Part shown: one piece after another, positions 36,101 through 49,611 of the stretch
How the letters are laid out: each line of letters starts with the position of its first letter
Position numbering within the stretch: position 1 is the first letter of the stretch
DNA from: Anseranas semipalmata
Lineage: Eukaryota > Chordata > Aves > Anseriformes > Anseranatidae
NCBI GenBank assembly: GCA_013399115.1
Contig: VXAA01000956.1
Span: 2,832-66,831 of the forward strand
DNA length: 64,000 nt
Direction: 5' to 3'
Notes under the pieces: generated by a model
What the model saw: the letters and a program-made list of their open reading frames with translations, nothing else
The model's database searches: none
Told to the model about the DNA's origin: nothing
Position numbers and translations under genes: made by a program

Positions 36101-38250
36101 CTGCCTGAGCCAACAGCATCACTGAGAGCTGTAGGACCCAAGCATCCTTTGCATGGACCACAACTAGCAGGAATGAGACAATTCTTGGCTTCCTAGCAGT
36201 TTGCTGGGAGCAGGGCCCTGGAGTCCAGCAGGCTCTCAGGGAAGGAGTGAAGGAGAACCATGGTATTTCTAGTGGGAATAAACTCTTCACTCTGTTCCCT
36301 CAAACCTGTCCCTTCAACAGTTTAAATCATAGGATTATGTAGGTGTGTTTATCCAAATGATGGGTGTTAATGGTCAATGACTCACCTAATTGGCTCCATA
36401 TGATTGCAGATATACATGTCCTACTGCTTTACAGTAGTAGCAGCAACATAGCTATGATGGTCTAAGGATATGAGCAAGTCAGGGTTGGTAAGTAGAGGAA
36501 CTGCAGTTGATTCAAGTGAAATAGACTTTCATATGCACATAAATGAGGCTCCAGTCTATCCAGGAACTGTTCCAATTGACTTAAAGTTGTTCAGAAATAA
36601 TCTTCTTGATCAAGGCCAGAATGCTCAGCTCCATATAAAATAGATCCCTGTCTCTGAAAATCTGATTACTGGTTTATTCTGGGTAGAGTTTAATCCATAA
36701 CACAGAGTTTGTATTTTAACTGGAGGCACAGCCCAGTAGCTACCCTAAGCCTTTTATTGGCCTTCCCAGTAATGCATGTAGTTGATGTGTTTTCACACTG
36801 TGGCCTCCAGGCCAGATGGTATGGGTTGGCTTTTGTCCATACCAGGTCCAGCCCCTGGTGTGTGCTGTCCCTTAGCCTGTCTGTCTCCCTGCCACTGTTG
36901 CTCACTGAAGAGGAACCTGGATGGGAAGTAATGTGCATGCAGTGTGGATGCCTATGGGATGAAACCCCTTGAGAAACAGGGGGAACATAAATGTAGACAA
37001 ATGACTACTCTGTGGAGCCCAGATCTTGCTCCTCCATTCTGGAGGAGTCCCTGAGACTCGTGTGGCCAAAGACACCTGCACAGAGGGTTTATCTAACTTG
37101 GCAGTAAAGATGATATGCACTGCCTCTGTAAAGGTCCTGCTCAGCAGCACTGCCCCTTGCTCCCAGCCTCCTGTCATACCCTCCAATGAAACTAGAGGGT
37201 CTTGTGAGGCACTTGCACTGTGGTGTGATGGTGGATTAGGGTGACACATGAAAGCACGGTAGACAAGCAAGGTCCAGAGCTGGAACCATCATCTGTTAAA
37301 CCTGGTTTGGGGCTTAGTTCTCTTTATGTAAAAACATCTGGATAGAAAACCAGTTTCTAATGGACCTGCACCTGTTTAAGGAGTTTCAGGATGTCCACTC
37401 CTAGGATCTAGAGATCTTAAACTCACTTAGAATTGGGTTACCAGTTTGGTTTCTAAAATGTTACAGAAAACAGCTGGATACCAGACTGCCACTTGAATAG
37501 AAATTCGAGGGAGGATGTTAAAAAAATGAAGAATTTAAGAAGAGTCCTGAATTGCAAACAGTTGCTCACAAAAACACCATATTTTGTTCTGTTGTCAGAC
37601 TAACAGACTGAAACAGGCTCAATTAATTTCTATATAAATAGAAGTATGCCAGTGCAAATGTTGTGTTCTTTACATAGACCTCTGAATGCAAACAGGTTAA
37701 TAGAGCAAGGGGCCAGGTAAAATGAGAGAATAACCTGGGATTACTGAAACAAGCACTATAACTGTTCAGCCCTGAGGAAACAGAGAGCTAACACACTTCA
37801 TCTAAACCCTCCCATAAATAGTTTAGGTAATTAGAGGCTTAGATTTATTGAAAACAATGAAAAATGTCATAATTACCTTTACATATTTTTATTTCTTTCA
37901 CAGGTAGAAAATGATCCCAGTAATTTGGTGTTCAGTGAGCAGGGCACATTTTGCATTGTTGTTCCACCACTGTGCCATTCTGAGCAAAAAATGCTTCAGG
38001 GGAACACCATTGAACAGGTCTGTTCTTCTCCTTTTTAAATCTTGTAGCAATTAGCAAGCATTTCACGGACCATTTCGGTCAAATAATGTAACTTGGCAAA
38101 ATGGTGCCTAGTTCTGAAGGGCTGTAAATTATTTTCTTGTTCCAGATGGGAAGAGATTTTTACAAAAACAAGAGATGTCCTACAGCCTGGAATAAAATCA
38201 ATCCCAATTGAGAAGGAGGTTTGCTTCTGAATTGTTCTTCCCAAAACCAA
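33101..38250. other. non-coding DNA, no gene seen
   Basis: About 5 kb of AT-rich sequence with scattered frames of at most 130 codons (35457-35849) and none with a family motif. The portion 34080-34420 and the stretch near 36360-36410 (TGGGTGTTAATGGTCAATGAC, CACCTAATTGGCTCC) look mildly regulatory. A single CR1-tail-like ATGATTCTGTGAT near 35417-35429 stands alone. Nothing else is supported. Confidence 0.6.
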
Positions 38251-41200
38251 AGTAGAAACTGATACTGGTAAAAACCTCTATTAGAAACCTCTGTGATACT
38301 CATTGCACAGCAGAGGGAAAACTCACAAGAAACTCAATGACCATGCTTTTACATGAGTCAATGATGAAGGTGGAACAAGCTACCAAGAGCCGATGAAGGC
38401 AGACATCCAAAGCCTGAGGCAGAACTGGGGCAGCCCAGCCATATGCGAATGGTCATATTTCAAAATAGGCTAGTCCAGCATAATCCTGTTTATGAAATGC
38501 AGGTGGAGTCTAATTCCGAGTTTGTGGTTTGAGCTTTAAAACTCATTATGTTTTGGTTCTGTACTCCTTGGAGACCAACTGACTCCTTGTACATTAACGT
38601 CAAGATGCTCAGACCAAATAGACAGCTGAAGTTTACAACTCTGGTGTTCTGATAATGAAGCGTGGATATAAGACAATTCTCTCTGGAAGCTGTCATCATC
38701 TTGCAACCCAGAATACACGAACGATTTGGCTTTCGGGCCTCAGTATAAGGCCTGCCTCATGCAACAGGCATTTTATGACTTTGTCTTCAGTGAGAGTGTG
38801 TGGTTTGCAAGATAGGATCTGGCTAGGAAAGAGCAACCAAAGCTTGGATATGACAGCGAAACTAAAGAAATGCTGACAGATTAATAAATGGTTTTGGGAA
38901 AATCCTGAGGCATTTCAGATTCATCCCTGTATGTGTCATTTCTTCCTGGGTAGCTCTGGGTGACCTTATGCTAACCAGACTGACTGTACAATATCCCTTG
39001 GTCATGCTGGATGCTGAGGTTGCAAACTACCTCCTTGATGTATAAAGATCCCACCACACAAAGTTTTCTGGGGAGGTTGCCTAGAAATAACTGCACCATC
39101 AGACTTTTTTGAGGGCTCAGAGCAGACACTTTGGGAAACTGAGACCCTAAGGAGCAGTTTCTTTTGGTTCCCAGGAGGCAGGATCAACTGGTCCCTGAGA
39201 GGGATGAGGATAAGAGGAAGGCTGCATGGGAGCCTCTTCCCTCAGCAGGAGAAGGGGGACTGGAATTAGTTGGAGGTACTATGCTAATTTCTGCTCTGTG
39301 TTTTTTGTATCAAGAAGTGGAGGGAGTAAAGGAATTTTTCTGCAGGGCTTCTGTAGGGTTGTAGGGTCTGTGGGAAACTACTGCCTTCTGTTAGAAAATG
39401 ACTTTCCCATTGTCCACACAAACAGTGTCTTTCAGGGATCATTGTATGAAGCCTCAACAAGCAGACTGGTCTTTAAGACAATCCGATAGGCTTCCACTGG
39501 AAAATAGTTTATAAATGTTATTGTATGGAAGGTGGTATGGGCATGACAGAAAGAGCGGGAAAATCCGATGTGTTACGTGAAGACTTAAATTCACAACAGG
39601 GTTAGACTCTTATAAGCATTAGTATTATTAGCCTGGAGGTTTGGGATATTCATTTGGAGAGGTATGCTGGCAGTGGTGAATGTATCAAAGACTCTCATTG
39701 ACTTCTGAAACCAATGATCTAGTTCTTCAAACAGCAAGCTTGACTTGCTTTACAGAGGTGCCACAGAATACAGATTTAGGTCAGATGGAGAGGAAGAGCA
39801 GTTCTGGCTGCAAGTTTGGGTTTTGTTTGAACTGAATGAGCTGACCATGATGTTTACCTTTGGTTCAGCACTTGACTATGCTGTTACAGAACAATAAACA
39901 CAGCTCTTGCATGGCTCAGGAGATCTAGAAGTGAGATCAAGTTTAATACATTGCACAGCTTAGTTAAAAGGCTCCTACTGGGCTACTTACTATTGAGTTG
40001 GAATAACTACAGTATGGTGCAGCAAAGTAATCCTTTTTCATTTATTTTTGGGTTTGAGCCTTTTGCTCCAAGTTGCCTGCTTGCGTTTATGTTACTATTC
40101 ACTAGCAAAACTAATCTAGAGCAGTATAACAAATGCAATATGTGAACTATAGCACATTAGGAATGTTCATCCTGGAACAGTGTAACCCCAATCCCCAGGG
40201 GCAGAGAGGTGTTTGTAGGAAAAAGGAAAAGCTCACATCTGGTTTGATACTACAGTAAGAGAAAAGGCTGTTTGCCACTAGAGGGTGTATCAGCTACGAA
40301 ACAGTTATTGGAAACACCGGGATTTTGTTTAGAAGCTGATCTTTTTTGTTGTTCTGAAATTAATTTAAGCAGCCTCAATTATCTGATGTTTAGTTTTATA
40401 GACAATTATGTTCTCAGCATCATTCAGCCCACCTGAACCAGCCCATGGTGGGTGGCTTTGTCAACAACAGATAATTTATTTCGGCTCGTCCAATTTCACT
40501 TGCTTGTTGTTTAAGGCAGTGTTTGCAGAGCCCCAGGCAAAACAAGATTATTTAAATGTACAAGATAGGAGTATTTGCAGTATGCATTTGTGGTATCAAA
40601 GCCATGGTGTCCCAGCTCCCTTTCCTACTTTGCTGGTGGGAACAGATAAGGAGAAATAGCCAGCGGTTGAGGGTGAGGAGAGAAGGTAGAGATTGCTGAA
40701 CTCAACCCAAAACAAAGCAGCCTGGGAATTTTACCTGGGTTAAGGCACAGGCAAGCAGAGTATGAAAATTCAGCTTCTTAGGATGCTCTGTCTCTCCAGT
40801 GACAGACATTAAGGGCTTCCTTTTCAAATAATGGCACCATAAACATTGTTGGCAATTCAGCTTCTGGCCAGTCTGGCAGCTGGACTGTTGCACGTGTCTC
40901 AGCAGCCCCCTGTGCAGAAGGCTTTTTGCTTTGGGTGGGCTTGGTCAGACCTTTTAGTGCACACTTAGGCCTCGGAAATGATATTTCTTGGAGGGTGGCA
41001 TGTTTCTAGTTATACAAGGAAAGATTATTAGGGCATAGAGGGTTGAAAGCAAACAGGAAATTTTACATTCAGGAAGGCTTATAATGCCATTTCTATATAT
41101 ATATGAGATGTGAGGTCTTCCAGTCCAACATGCCTAATCTAGTTCCCTGCTATTTTAAGCACCCATGTTAAATAATCCTGTTCATAAACCAATCAAAGCT

Positions 41201-41337
41201 CCATTCTATATATTCTCTATACTGTGCTCCAACCAAAACACTCAAAGACAGACTGCAAATTGAGTAGCCAGAAGAGTGAAATAATGTTCGTTTGGTCCCA
41301 CTGGTCCTCCTGTGCTCCTGGCTCAAAAAAAAAAAAA

Positions 41338-41365
41338 NNNNNNNNNNNNNNNNNNNNNNNNNNNN
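41338..41365. other. assembly gap (28 N)
   Basis: Twenty-eight unresolved bases directly after A13 (41325-41337). The gap probably marks a homopolymer or simple repeat the assembly could not size; true length is unknown. Confidence 0.98.
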
Positions 41366-42403
41366 CACTAGATTCACTGAGGACACTGTTTAACTCCTCA
41401 AAGAACAATAAGTGGGATTTAGGTTGTAAATGCAATCAGCCCCATACCAAAATCCTAATTCTGTCCCCCTCCAATCCATTGTGTGAGGGATTGTGCTCTT
41501 CACAGAGAACTGCAGATGCTATAAAAGTCTAGAAGCAGCCAGGACAGAATTTGCCTGATATTCTGACAGCTTCTCTCTCTGTGCACTGCAAGATGAGGAG
41601 CACGTTTAGGTGGGAGGACAGTAAGGCTGTAAGCAAGCCTTTCTGTCTTATGCTGCAAGTGCTGGAAACAGAGGGAGTTGTCTTTGGAACTGCCGATGTC
41701 TTAGTTACTGGTGGGTGTATTTTGTATCTTTTGTTCCTACAGATGAGCAGCATCAGATCTGAAAGCACGACTAATTCTGTGAATGCCTGTGTCTTGTTCA
41801 GGGCCCTGGCACTGACCCCTTGTTGTCCTGGGCCAGAGTCCAGCAGCTGAACCTCACTGAGCTGGCTGAGGTGAGCTCCTCTGTCTGCTGCACATGCAGG
41901 TTGGTGTTGCAATGAGCAGAATACAGTGACCTGACTGGGGCAGACAGTCATGTTGGTTGGCTGTGAAAAAAATGATCTCAAAACGGAGATTTTTAATGCA
42001 TTAGGAACACAAAGAAAAGTGCAAGAATTGTGCTGATGTCCTAGAGAGCGTAGAAAAGGTCCTACAGGTCTGCTCTATGGGCAAATCTTTAATAAGTGAT
42101 GCTTTTGTGAAGCAGTGGTTTTGCATCCAGAAGGTTTTTGCCTGCTTTATTTTTTTAGTCATAAGCAGCATTTAAGGATCTGTCCCCAGGGATGCTTATC
42201 TTCTGCCTGGTAGTGGGATGCCGAAGTTCAATTTGTGCTCCAGTTCTGTTTGGGTTTTAAAAAAGATGCAGTGGGGCAGTTTTGCTGTTCTCACAAGCAG
42301 GTAGGACCCTCAGCTCCTCTTCTGAAAATGTAGAAATGTAGAAATGTAGAGCCGAAATTCAGCAGTAGATGGCACTAGGAGGATTGTTAAATGGGCTCTA
42401 TGC

Positions 42404-42422
42404 AAAAAAAAAAAAAAAAAAA
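42404..42422. repeat. poly(A) tract, 19 bases
   Basis: Nineteen consecutive A. No retroposon body identified upstream. Confidence 0.9.
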
Positions 42423-44000
42423 GCCTCAAAATTCCCTAAATATTTCACAAGACACACAGACAGCTAAATAAAAAGACTAGCACCAATTACTAGCAGAGGT
42501 AAATCATGCACCGTGGAAATGGTGCCCATTTCAGCAAAGCACAGCACTGTTATGTGCACAGGGGAGCAGAGGATGTGGTGAACATCACCTTACCCTGAGT
42601 CCACAGAGAGGGTTCATGTAGATGGTTCTGCTCTCGGGAGACCTTTGCAACAAGGCGAATGTGGGCACCCTCTTGCTGTAGCACAGACAGAGAAGATCTG
42701 CTCATTGATCCATAAGCAGGTTTGCATATGTGCACTTCTAGGTGTACATGCACATAGAACAAGTTTTCTAAGATAAACAGGATCCAACATTGGTCATTAA
42801 CTGCTGGGAATTCACTGCAAACTGGACTCAGAATGGGAGTCCCCACAACAGACTCTCTGCCATGGACACCAGGCTGGGATGATGCTGTGTGGGCTAGAAT
42901 TCTTTTGCTGTCTTGTCTAGAAAATGAATCTGAGTTAAATTTCTGCCTCAAATGTTGACCAGGGCTGGTATGGTATCATTCATGTCTGTGGCCATAGTAA
43001 ATATTTGATACAAATAGAACCCATGTGACCCTAAGTATTAAGTGTTAATGCACTACAGAACTATGGTGGGGTTTTGTGTGTGTGTGTGTTTTTCCCCAAG
43101 AATATGCTATAGAAGGGACTAGTTAGAATAAAATTTTGTAGAAAGTAGGGCAGAAATAAGCTAAGCCAGGACAGTTCATGTTGCTTTTGAGTGTGTGCTT
43201 TTTTCTTTCCTTTTCTTTTTGACACACTGGAAAAGAATCATCACTTAGATCCATGTCCTGCAATGTTTGACATGAAGGAGATGAGGACAAATAAACCAGC
43301 TCTTGTTCTTGTTCTTTCCCAGTTAAATGCGATTGTCACGGCATTGATGAAGTTATAAAAGGAGACTCAGAGTGAGGATGCTACATTTAAAAATTCAACC
43401 TTCACTTTAGGATCAGCGTAGCTACATCTTCTGGGAGGGCTGCTAGTTGCAGGTTTCAAAAACCACCAACTGCTCCTAGGACCAGAGCAACAAGTAAAAA
43501 TGCATTTATGATTTGCACTTCAGACTTATCAGTGGCTTTCACTTCAAGAGGAGGACACGATGCAAATTTTACAAAGGGATGCAGATGGTTTTAAAGGATG
43601 CTTTTTAGCTGTAGCAGTGATGCCATCAAACAGCTTCTATTTAAACATTTTATCTTCAGAGTTTATCTGCCACCTCTTACATGTCAGTGTAACTTCTTGT
43701 TGAAACAAGGATTTCTGTGCAGCTCTTTAACCTTATGCTTCAAAACTTGTTTTGCTGTGGAGCATAATTTCATTTGGCAGTGTTCTGACCATCATGTCTG
43801 AAGGTTGCACAATAAATTATAACAATTTATTGAAAAGGGTGGACACTATATTTTGCATTGAAATAATCATTAAATCACCCAGTTGCTAGGAAGCTTTACA
43901 GTGGAAGCGTTCCAGAGATAGTAGGAGGAATATTAGTATGCACAAGAAAAAGACCTGTTTCTCCAGAGACAGAAGAGTAGGGGAAGACCTTGTTTTCTAG

Positions 44001-47000
44001 ATCTCTGTAACAAAGGTGTTTTGAGAAAGAATTGCAAATGAACCACTCTTCCATGGAGGCAATTTGCATATCATTAACCTTCTGGTTTTGTTAATTGTTT
44101 TCACCTAGAGGAGGTGGAAGAGTTCACTCTTTGTTTGGAAAATGACAATGCTTTCAGAATGTAGCACATTTTATTAGAGATAGATGGGACCAATTTTATA
44201 ACAATTTTTGTTAACTGTTACCAATTCTGATAGGGATGATGGTGCCCTTTCAAAAGAAAATTGAGACCTTGTCAATAGCTCTCTCAAAACTTAATTTCCT
44301 TGTATTTCTATGGATGCAGCTTTTTCAAATGAAGAATACATTTTTCTTTTGTGTCTCTCTTCTCTTCCCCCCTCCAATTCTCAACCTAAAATGTAGCACC
44401 TCACTATGCAGTAATGTTTTCATAATTACCTTTATAAAACTGTAACTTCACAAGAATTCGAAAAGACTGAAAATTCAAAGATTTTTTTATCTCAGTCCAT
44501 GCTTGAAAGCCTGCCACACTATCTGTATTTTTATCTTCTATCATGTAGATTAGAGGGAATGCAACAGAACTTTGTTTTTGAGCCACTGAAAAAGGCTGAG
44601 AGGAAGAAGGGAGCCATGTATTCAGGGTATAGAAGAGATGATCCCAGCTGGTTCAATCTACCTTAAGTCATCACTGTTATTCACATGGCTCGGGCTCTAC
44701 TGGTTATAAGCTGGCTTCAAGAGAACCATTTCAAGTGTCTTTACAAATTCAGGTCCGAGGGCTAATTTGTTAGTTTGGTATCTCTGTGACCACAGTCTTA
44801 AATGTGCTTCACGTGTCTCCATGTGTGATGCATGTTGATCAGCACAGGCTTGAGGTATGAGTCTAAACTTGATACAGTTAGCTGGGAAAGTCAGGTAGGG
44901 AGACTCAAAGAGGCTAATGCAGTTTGATGGATGAGAAAGAAAATATGAAATTATTTTTGATGTATGGAGAACAGACGCTTCTGAATTGTATTCCTGTTCT
45001 TTTTAGTTTGGGAATTTTCCCTGTGCAATCTGACTTAAAGCTTGAGCGTGTGGCTTTGAAATAGGGACATCACAACCTTCAGTAGTTTTTACTTCTGATG
45101 TTTGTCAGCAGCACAAATAACGGTGGATAAATCTTTACCTGACATTGGCGGTAATGTTGATTAGTAAAGCATTTAATGGAACAAAGTTGGAATTCATGCC
45201 AGTGGGTGCTTTTGCAACTGCTAATAGCTTTTTGTTGTTACTTGGAAATATTCATGTCTTGTCTGGCACCTCTTCTACTTCCATTGACTTAAAGACCAAA
45301 ACTAGTATGAGATACAGCCCTTTTGGATATATTACATTTATCAAAAGAAGAAAAGGGCACCTGCACTCTTTATATAATTTGGGTGCCAATTCTCTCTCAC
45401 ATCCTCATCTATCACAGGGAAAGTTTTATTCATTTTATTTCTTTAATTGCCTCAAGTGTTCAGTGTCACAAAAGGAAATATTTTATTGCTCTCCAAGGAT
45501 CCATCATAAAGACTGTGATTATTTATAAAGCTGACAGCATTAAAATTCATGAGCTTTTGCCACTGACACCATTTGTACAAGTCTGAACTTTCAAGCTTTT
45601 GCTTCTTTTACAGTCCAGTTAATAAGTTATTTGTTTCCATAGTCACATATGTATGACTTCATTGCAGCTCACAAGTACATTTTCTGGAGATTAGCTCATT
45701 GATATATTGCACTGGTGTGTGTGTTAGCTGCTTGGATGAGCTTAGGTTTCGTAGCCTATTGGTCTGTTGGTGACTCTAAAAATTTGCCACAGTCATATGA
45801 TTAAATATGGAAACCATCTGTTTTAAGTAGTCTAACAAAAATCTGAACATCTGGAAAATATTGGTAAAGAAGCTAATTAAGTTTGTCAACTTACAAATTG
45901 TTCTAACAGGAAGTATTTAGGAGTAGCAGATAATTGAGATTTCATTCCTCTGGCCCCTTGTCCTTGCCTTTTGTTTATTTTAGTGTAACTGGAAGGACTA
46001 TTTTACTCAGCTTCTTCCAAATCCACCCTCTGGACACGAACTGAGAGATAGTTATCAGGTGCTGTGTTGCAACAGGCTACACTTACAGCAGGAGAAATGA
46101 ATGCTTGAAACAGTCTTTCATGCCTATGTCTCATGTTTAAACCATTTTGAAAAAAACAATATATGTTCAACTTCCAAACACACTGGTGACTTCTTTTCAA
46201 TTCTCTCCCTAATACTGCAGAGACAATATTAGCCATATTCACCAGTGATGTCCAGCTTCCTGGTATCTCTGCTGCCTGGGATGCTCTGTCTCATCCTCTT
46301 GGCTAATGTCTTTGCCATTTCTACTTAGGTTTTTGACAGTTTGCTCGTAAGTAGGGCAACGTGATGTCTTTGGACAGAAAGTTTTCAGAAGATCCCAGCT
46401 ATCACTGGACTTGAATGAGGCACCTGTGGGCATGTCAAGAATATCTTCATTGGCTTCTATAAAATATCTAGAACATGACCTTTGTCTTAAAAATGTTGCT
46501 TTGCTAAATATATATATATATATAGGAATGTGCGAAGCACTTCTTGCACATGAAAGAGCCTCTTTGTGTCAGATAGAGATTTTCATAAGCCGTAAAGGGT
46601 TGAACACTCAAGAATCATCACAGATCTTGGCATTTTTGTTCCAAGGGTGAGAGACAGCTTTGACTTTTCAAACCTTAAGACATAGAAAACAAGTATATTT
46701 TAAAAAGTCAAACCTAAACCTTAATCTCCCTAAGATCACACCTCTTTCTCTCAAGGGAGAAGAGACACATAATGCATATATGCAGTTCTATTCCTCTATG
46801 ACCTACTGGAGCATGTCCACATATAACAATGACCTGTTCACAGCATTAAAAAAGCTACTTGCATATTCATTTTAAAATGATGACTGTCTGTTATTTTGCC
46901 CCCATTTCCTATCACATTTCTGCATTTAGGAAGGTAGTGATTTGTTCTACTAATGTCTCTCTGACCATGAAAATGAAGCTTTTGTCACTGTGAGTAATAC

Positions 47001-48600
47001 CCTCTAGATGTTAAGAAATTAAACATTAAGGGCTTTGCAATGTTGCTCACACAAAAGAGAAGGTATTAACAAACAGGTTTCTTTGAAAACAGTCTTCTGT
47101 AGCTAAGCCTTTAATGACAAAGGATTTCTTTGGAGTTTCTTGCTGAATTATCTTCTGTATATCTGTAAGCCTTACGTCTCTTAAGACAGCAGCCAAAAAT
47201 TGACATTGTGTAAAACCAGTTCTTGTGTGCCTGCCTATCCTTACCATCCAAAAAAAAAAAAAAAACCCCAAAAAACAACAAAAAAAAAAAAAAAACCCCA
47301 AAAAACAACAAAAAAAAAAAAAAAACAAAGCAAACAAACAAACAACAACAACAACAACAAAAAGGAAAAAAAAAGAAAGGAAGAGACATGAATAAATTAA
47401 GGTACAAATGAATGTAAATGTCAAGTTAATAGTTCAAATGCACAGTAGGTAAAAAGCAATGTATGTATTGGTCTCCAGCAGCAAACACACTGGTGGCTAG
47501 ATTTGACAGCAGCTAATTGAGTGGTAATTGCTATTACTGTTTCTTGTCTTTGCTGTCCACAGCAATTCTGGCTGCATAGACATTGGGATGCAGTGACAAT
47601 TTTTAGGTTCCTTGAATAGATTTTAAATAGCTCCCTTCCCATGGATCAAGAAATATGAGCATGTTTTAAAAATAATTAATCATTCTCTGCTAACAGTTTC
47701 TGGTGAACTCAAGCTGATCTCCAAAACAAACAGAACTAGTGCATGACTTGTGACAGTGATGCTTACCGTCTCTATCTTTGTATTTTGGTATTCCCACTGA
47801 TGCTCTGGCAGGGTGTTGGCTGTGCTGCTTTATGAAACTTTTGAAGGGATTAATAAGAAAAGTGTAGTGTAGTGTAATTTGAGGACTGTAACACTGCCTG
47901 TAAGGACCTGTGGGCCACCGGAGGTCTCCTCTGTGCTGGTCAGATGTGGTGCTGCCAGTACTTATGTTTCAGGGGAACTTCTGGTAACACACAAAAGTCC
48001 AGAGCCTGGGCTGTGCTCTCAGGCACCTTTTTTTGCTCACAACAGCCTTACATCTACTGGAAGGTAACTCTGCAGAACATTAGGGGAAGAGTTGGGTGTA
48101 GAGCTTTCCACAAGAATAACTTGCTGCTTGCGGAGATCTACAGGGCCAGGTTGGCCCCACAGGCATGTGGACCCTGTTAGGTCCACATCTCACAGGGTCA
48201 TGTTCAGGAGTCTGTTGCACAGTGAGTGTTGACTGACATTTTTTCCCATGGTAAAGACATTTCTGTTGTCTCTCTTCTGTGCTTTATCAGGTGCCTCTAT
48301 ACAGTTTTTCCTCCAGTGATGGTAATGCTGAGGACTCTCCTCTACTAGGTAGCCTGTTTGTACAAAATCAGGAGAATAACGAATACCTTTCTACCATCCA
48401 AATTCTTGTCAAAAATGGTTTAAAACTAACCAAGAGCTTCAAAGGTGTCTAGGAGGCAGACTTATACGCATGCCCATGGAAGTCCATATATCCACATAGT
48501 GTGACTACATTAGCCTCACTTCCATATGAAAACAGTTTGAAAATGGTAACAGTCTAAATAATTCCCAGGTTCTGAGGGATTACAGTTAGGATACTGTGCG
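44001..48600. other. non-coding DNA with A-rich tandem repeat, no gene seen
   Basis: AT-rich sequence; frames up to 127 codons (45145-45528) without motifs. It holds a short (AT)n near 46509-46524 and a 30-base A-rich tandem repeat plus CAAA/CAA microsatellites at 47251-47363. Mildly regulatory motifs (GAAGCTAATTAAGTTTG) occur near 45868-45884. The 125- and 98-codon minus-strand frames at 47047-47424 are phenylalanine-rich translations of the A-rich repeat, not genes. Confidence 0.6.
47251..47363 (+). repeat. 30-base A-rich tandem repeat followed by (CAAA)n and (CAA)n
   Basis: A 30-base unit (A15, CCCC, A6, CAACA) is present in two identical copies (47251-47280 and 47281-47310) and as a partial third (A15 at 47311-47325). 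It passes into CAAA units (about 47326-47342) and CAA units (to about 47363). The identical copies point to recent expansion or slippage. Confidence 0.92.
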
Positions 48601-49550
48601 GTTTACAGTAATGACAGAGCTAGCTGCTGAAAGGAGATTTTGACCTGACGCTCCTCAAAGGCTAAAGGTTTTTGAAGGAGATTTAGTTTATTGTTGATCT
48701 TTAGGTGTGTACAGGTATAATTTCCTTTTTTTCTATGCCAGCAGGGACTCTCCAATTCCCTGGTGTGGACTAACCCAGACTTTCCTACCTCAAATTCCTT
48801 ATGGGCTAAGTGGCTAATGATGAATGCATTTGAAATTATATATAAAAAGAGCACAGGAATCTAAGGAGAAGGGCCAGATTTGGAGTCTGGTCTTAATTGG
48901 GCTTGCTTTTCTGTGCTGGCAGCATTTTAAGAATGCAATCCAGGTTATTAAGTGCCATAATTGCACCTGTAAATCATGTCCAAGTGACCTAGTCTGCATC
49001 TGAAAATAACTGTGGAATTGAAAAGAACAGACAGAGTTTTCAAATCTGGTCCCTGGATCGTTTTCACTTCTTCGAAAAAAGGAGTATTCTGAGGTTTAAT
49101 CTCCAAGTATAAAAATGAGACCTCAAATGAACCTAGATGTACACTTTCTTTAAACTCTGGGTCTTCGTTATTCTCAATAACTTGGAGAGAAAAAGACATA
49201 GTAAAATATCTGCTCTTGTCTTTCAAATGTTATATGTCTAAACAAACATGAGCCTTATACTTTGCGAATCTAATTGCAGGTGGGAGGTCAATTAAATAAA
49301 TTTAGGTCACATTTCTGAAAGCTAAAAATGTGTATCTAAAATGTATATTTAATATGAGATTCAAGATTTCATACATTTTCCATGTATATCATTGTGGCTT
49401 CTATGAGTCATGTGATATAATGTATACATTTTTTTTAGGTTATTACTTGAAATTACTGTTTCTTTTTATTTACTTCTTTTGTTACATGTGGATGTTATCC
49501 ACTTGATAGAAATAGGAGAAATTGTTTTGGCTTTCTCTTGCCCTGTAACT

Positions 49551-49611
49551 CCTAATTATCCAATACTTGTATTTTTCCATATGTTTTTTTTTTTTTTTTC
49601 TTTTCTCTCAG
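49551..49611 (+). other. splice-acceptor-like sequence
   Basis: Branch-point-like CCTAAT (49551-49556), T16 (49584-49599), CTTTTCTCTCAG ending at 49611, followed by G. Spacing and composition are those of a good vertebrate 3' splice site. The following 100 bases are open in two frames but have no clear donor: AGGTTTTGA near 49711 lacks a good +3/+4. It may mark a non-coding RNA exon. Confidence 0.3.

Larger units (their letters stand above)
38251..44000. other. non-coding DNA with a small assembly gap, no gene seen
   Basis: Ordinary sequence with short open frames (150 codons at most, minus strand 41529-41981, no domain). It contains a short TA run near 41095-41104, the N gap at 41338-41365, three tandem AAATGTAG units near 42328-42351, a poly(A) run at 42404-42422 and a short (GT)n near 43074-43089. 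Confidence 0.6.

Noticed and set aside
41107..41165. GGTCTTCCAGTCCAACATG resembling a CR1 segment
   Set aside because: Match is short and the expected following CTGCCATGGGCA-type segment is missing; too weak to annotate.
12023..46002. 16-base TGTAACTGGAAGGACT shared near 12025 and 45985
   Set aside because: A single exact 16-base match is close to chance expectation in a window this size, and the flanks do not align.
47047..47424. Hydrophobic, phenylalanine-rich minus-strand frames resembling membrane segments
   Set aside because: They translate the A-rich tandem repeat (poly-T on the minus strand); not a membrane protein.
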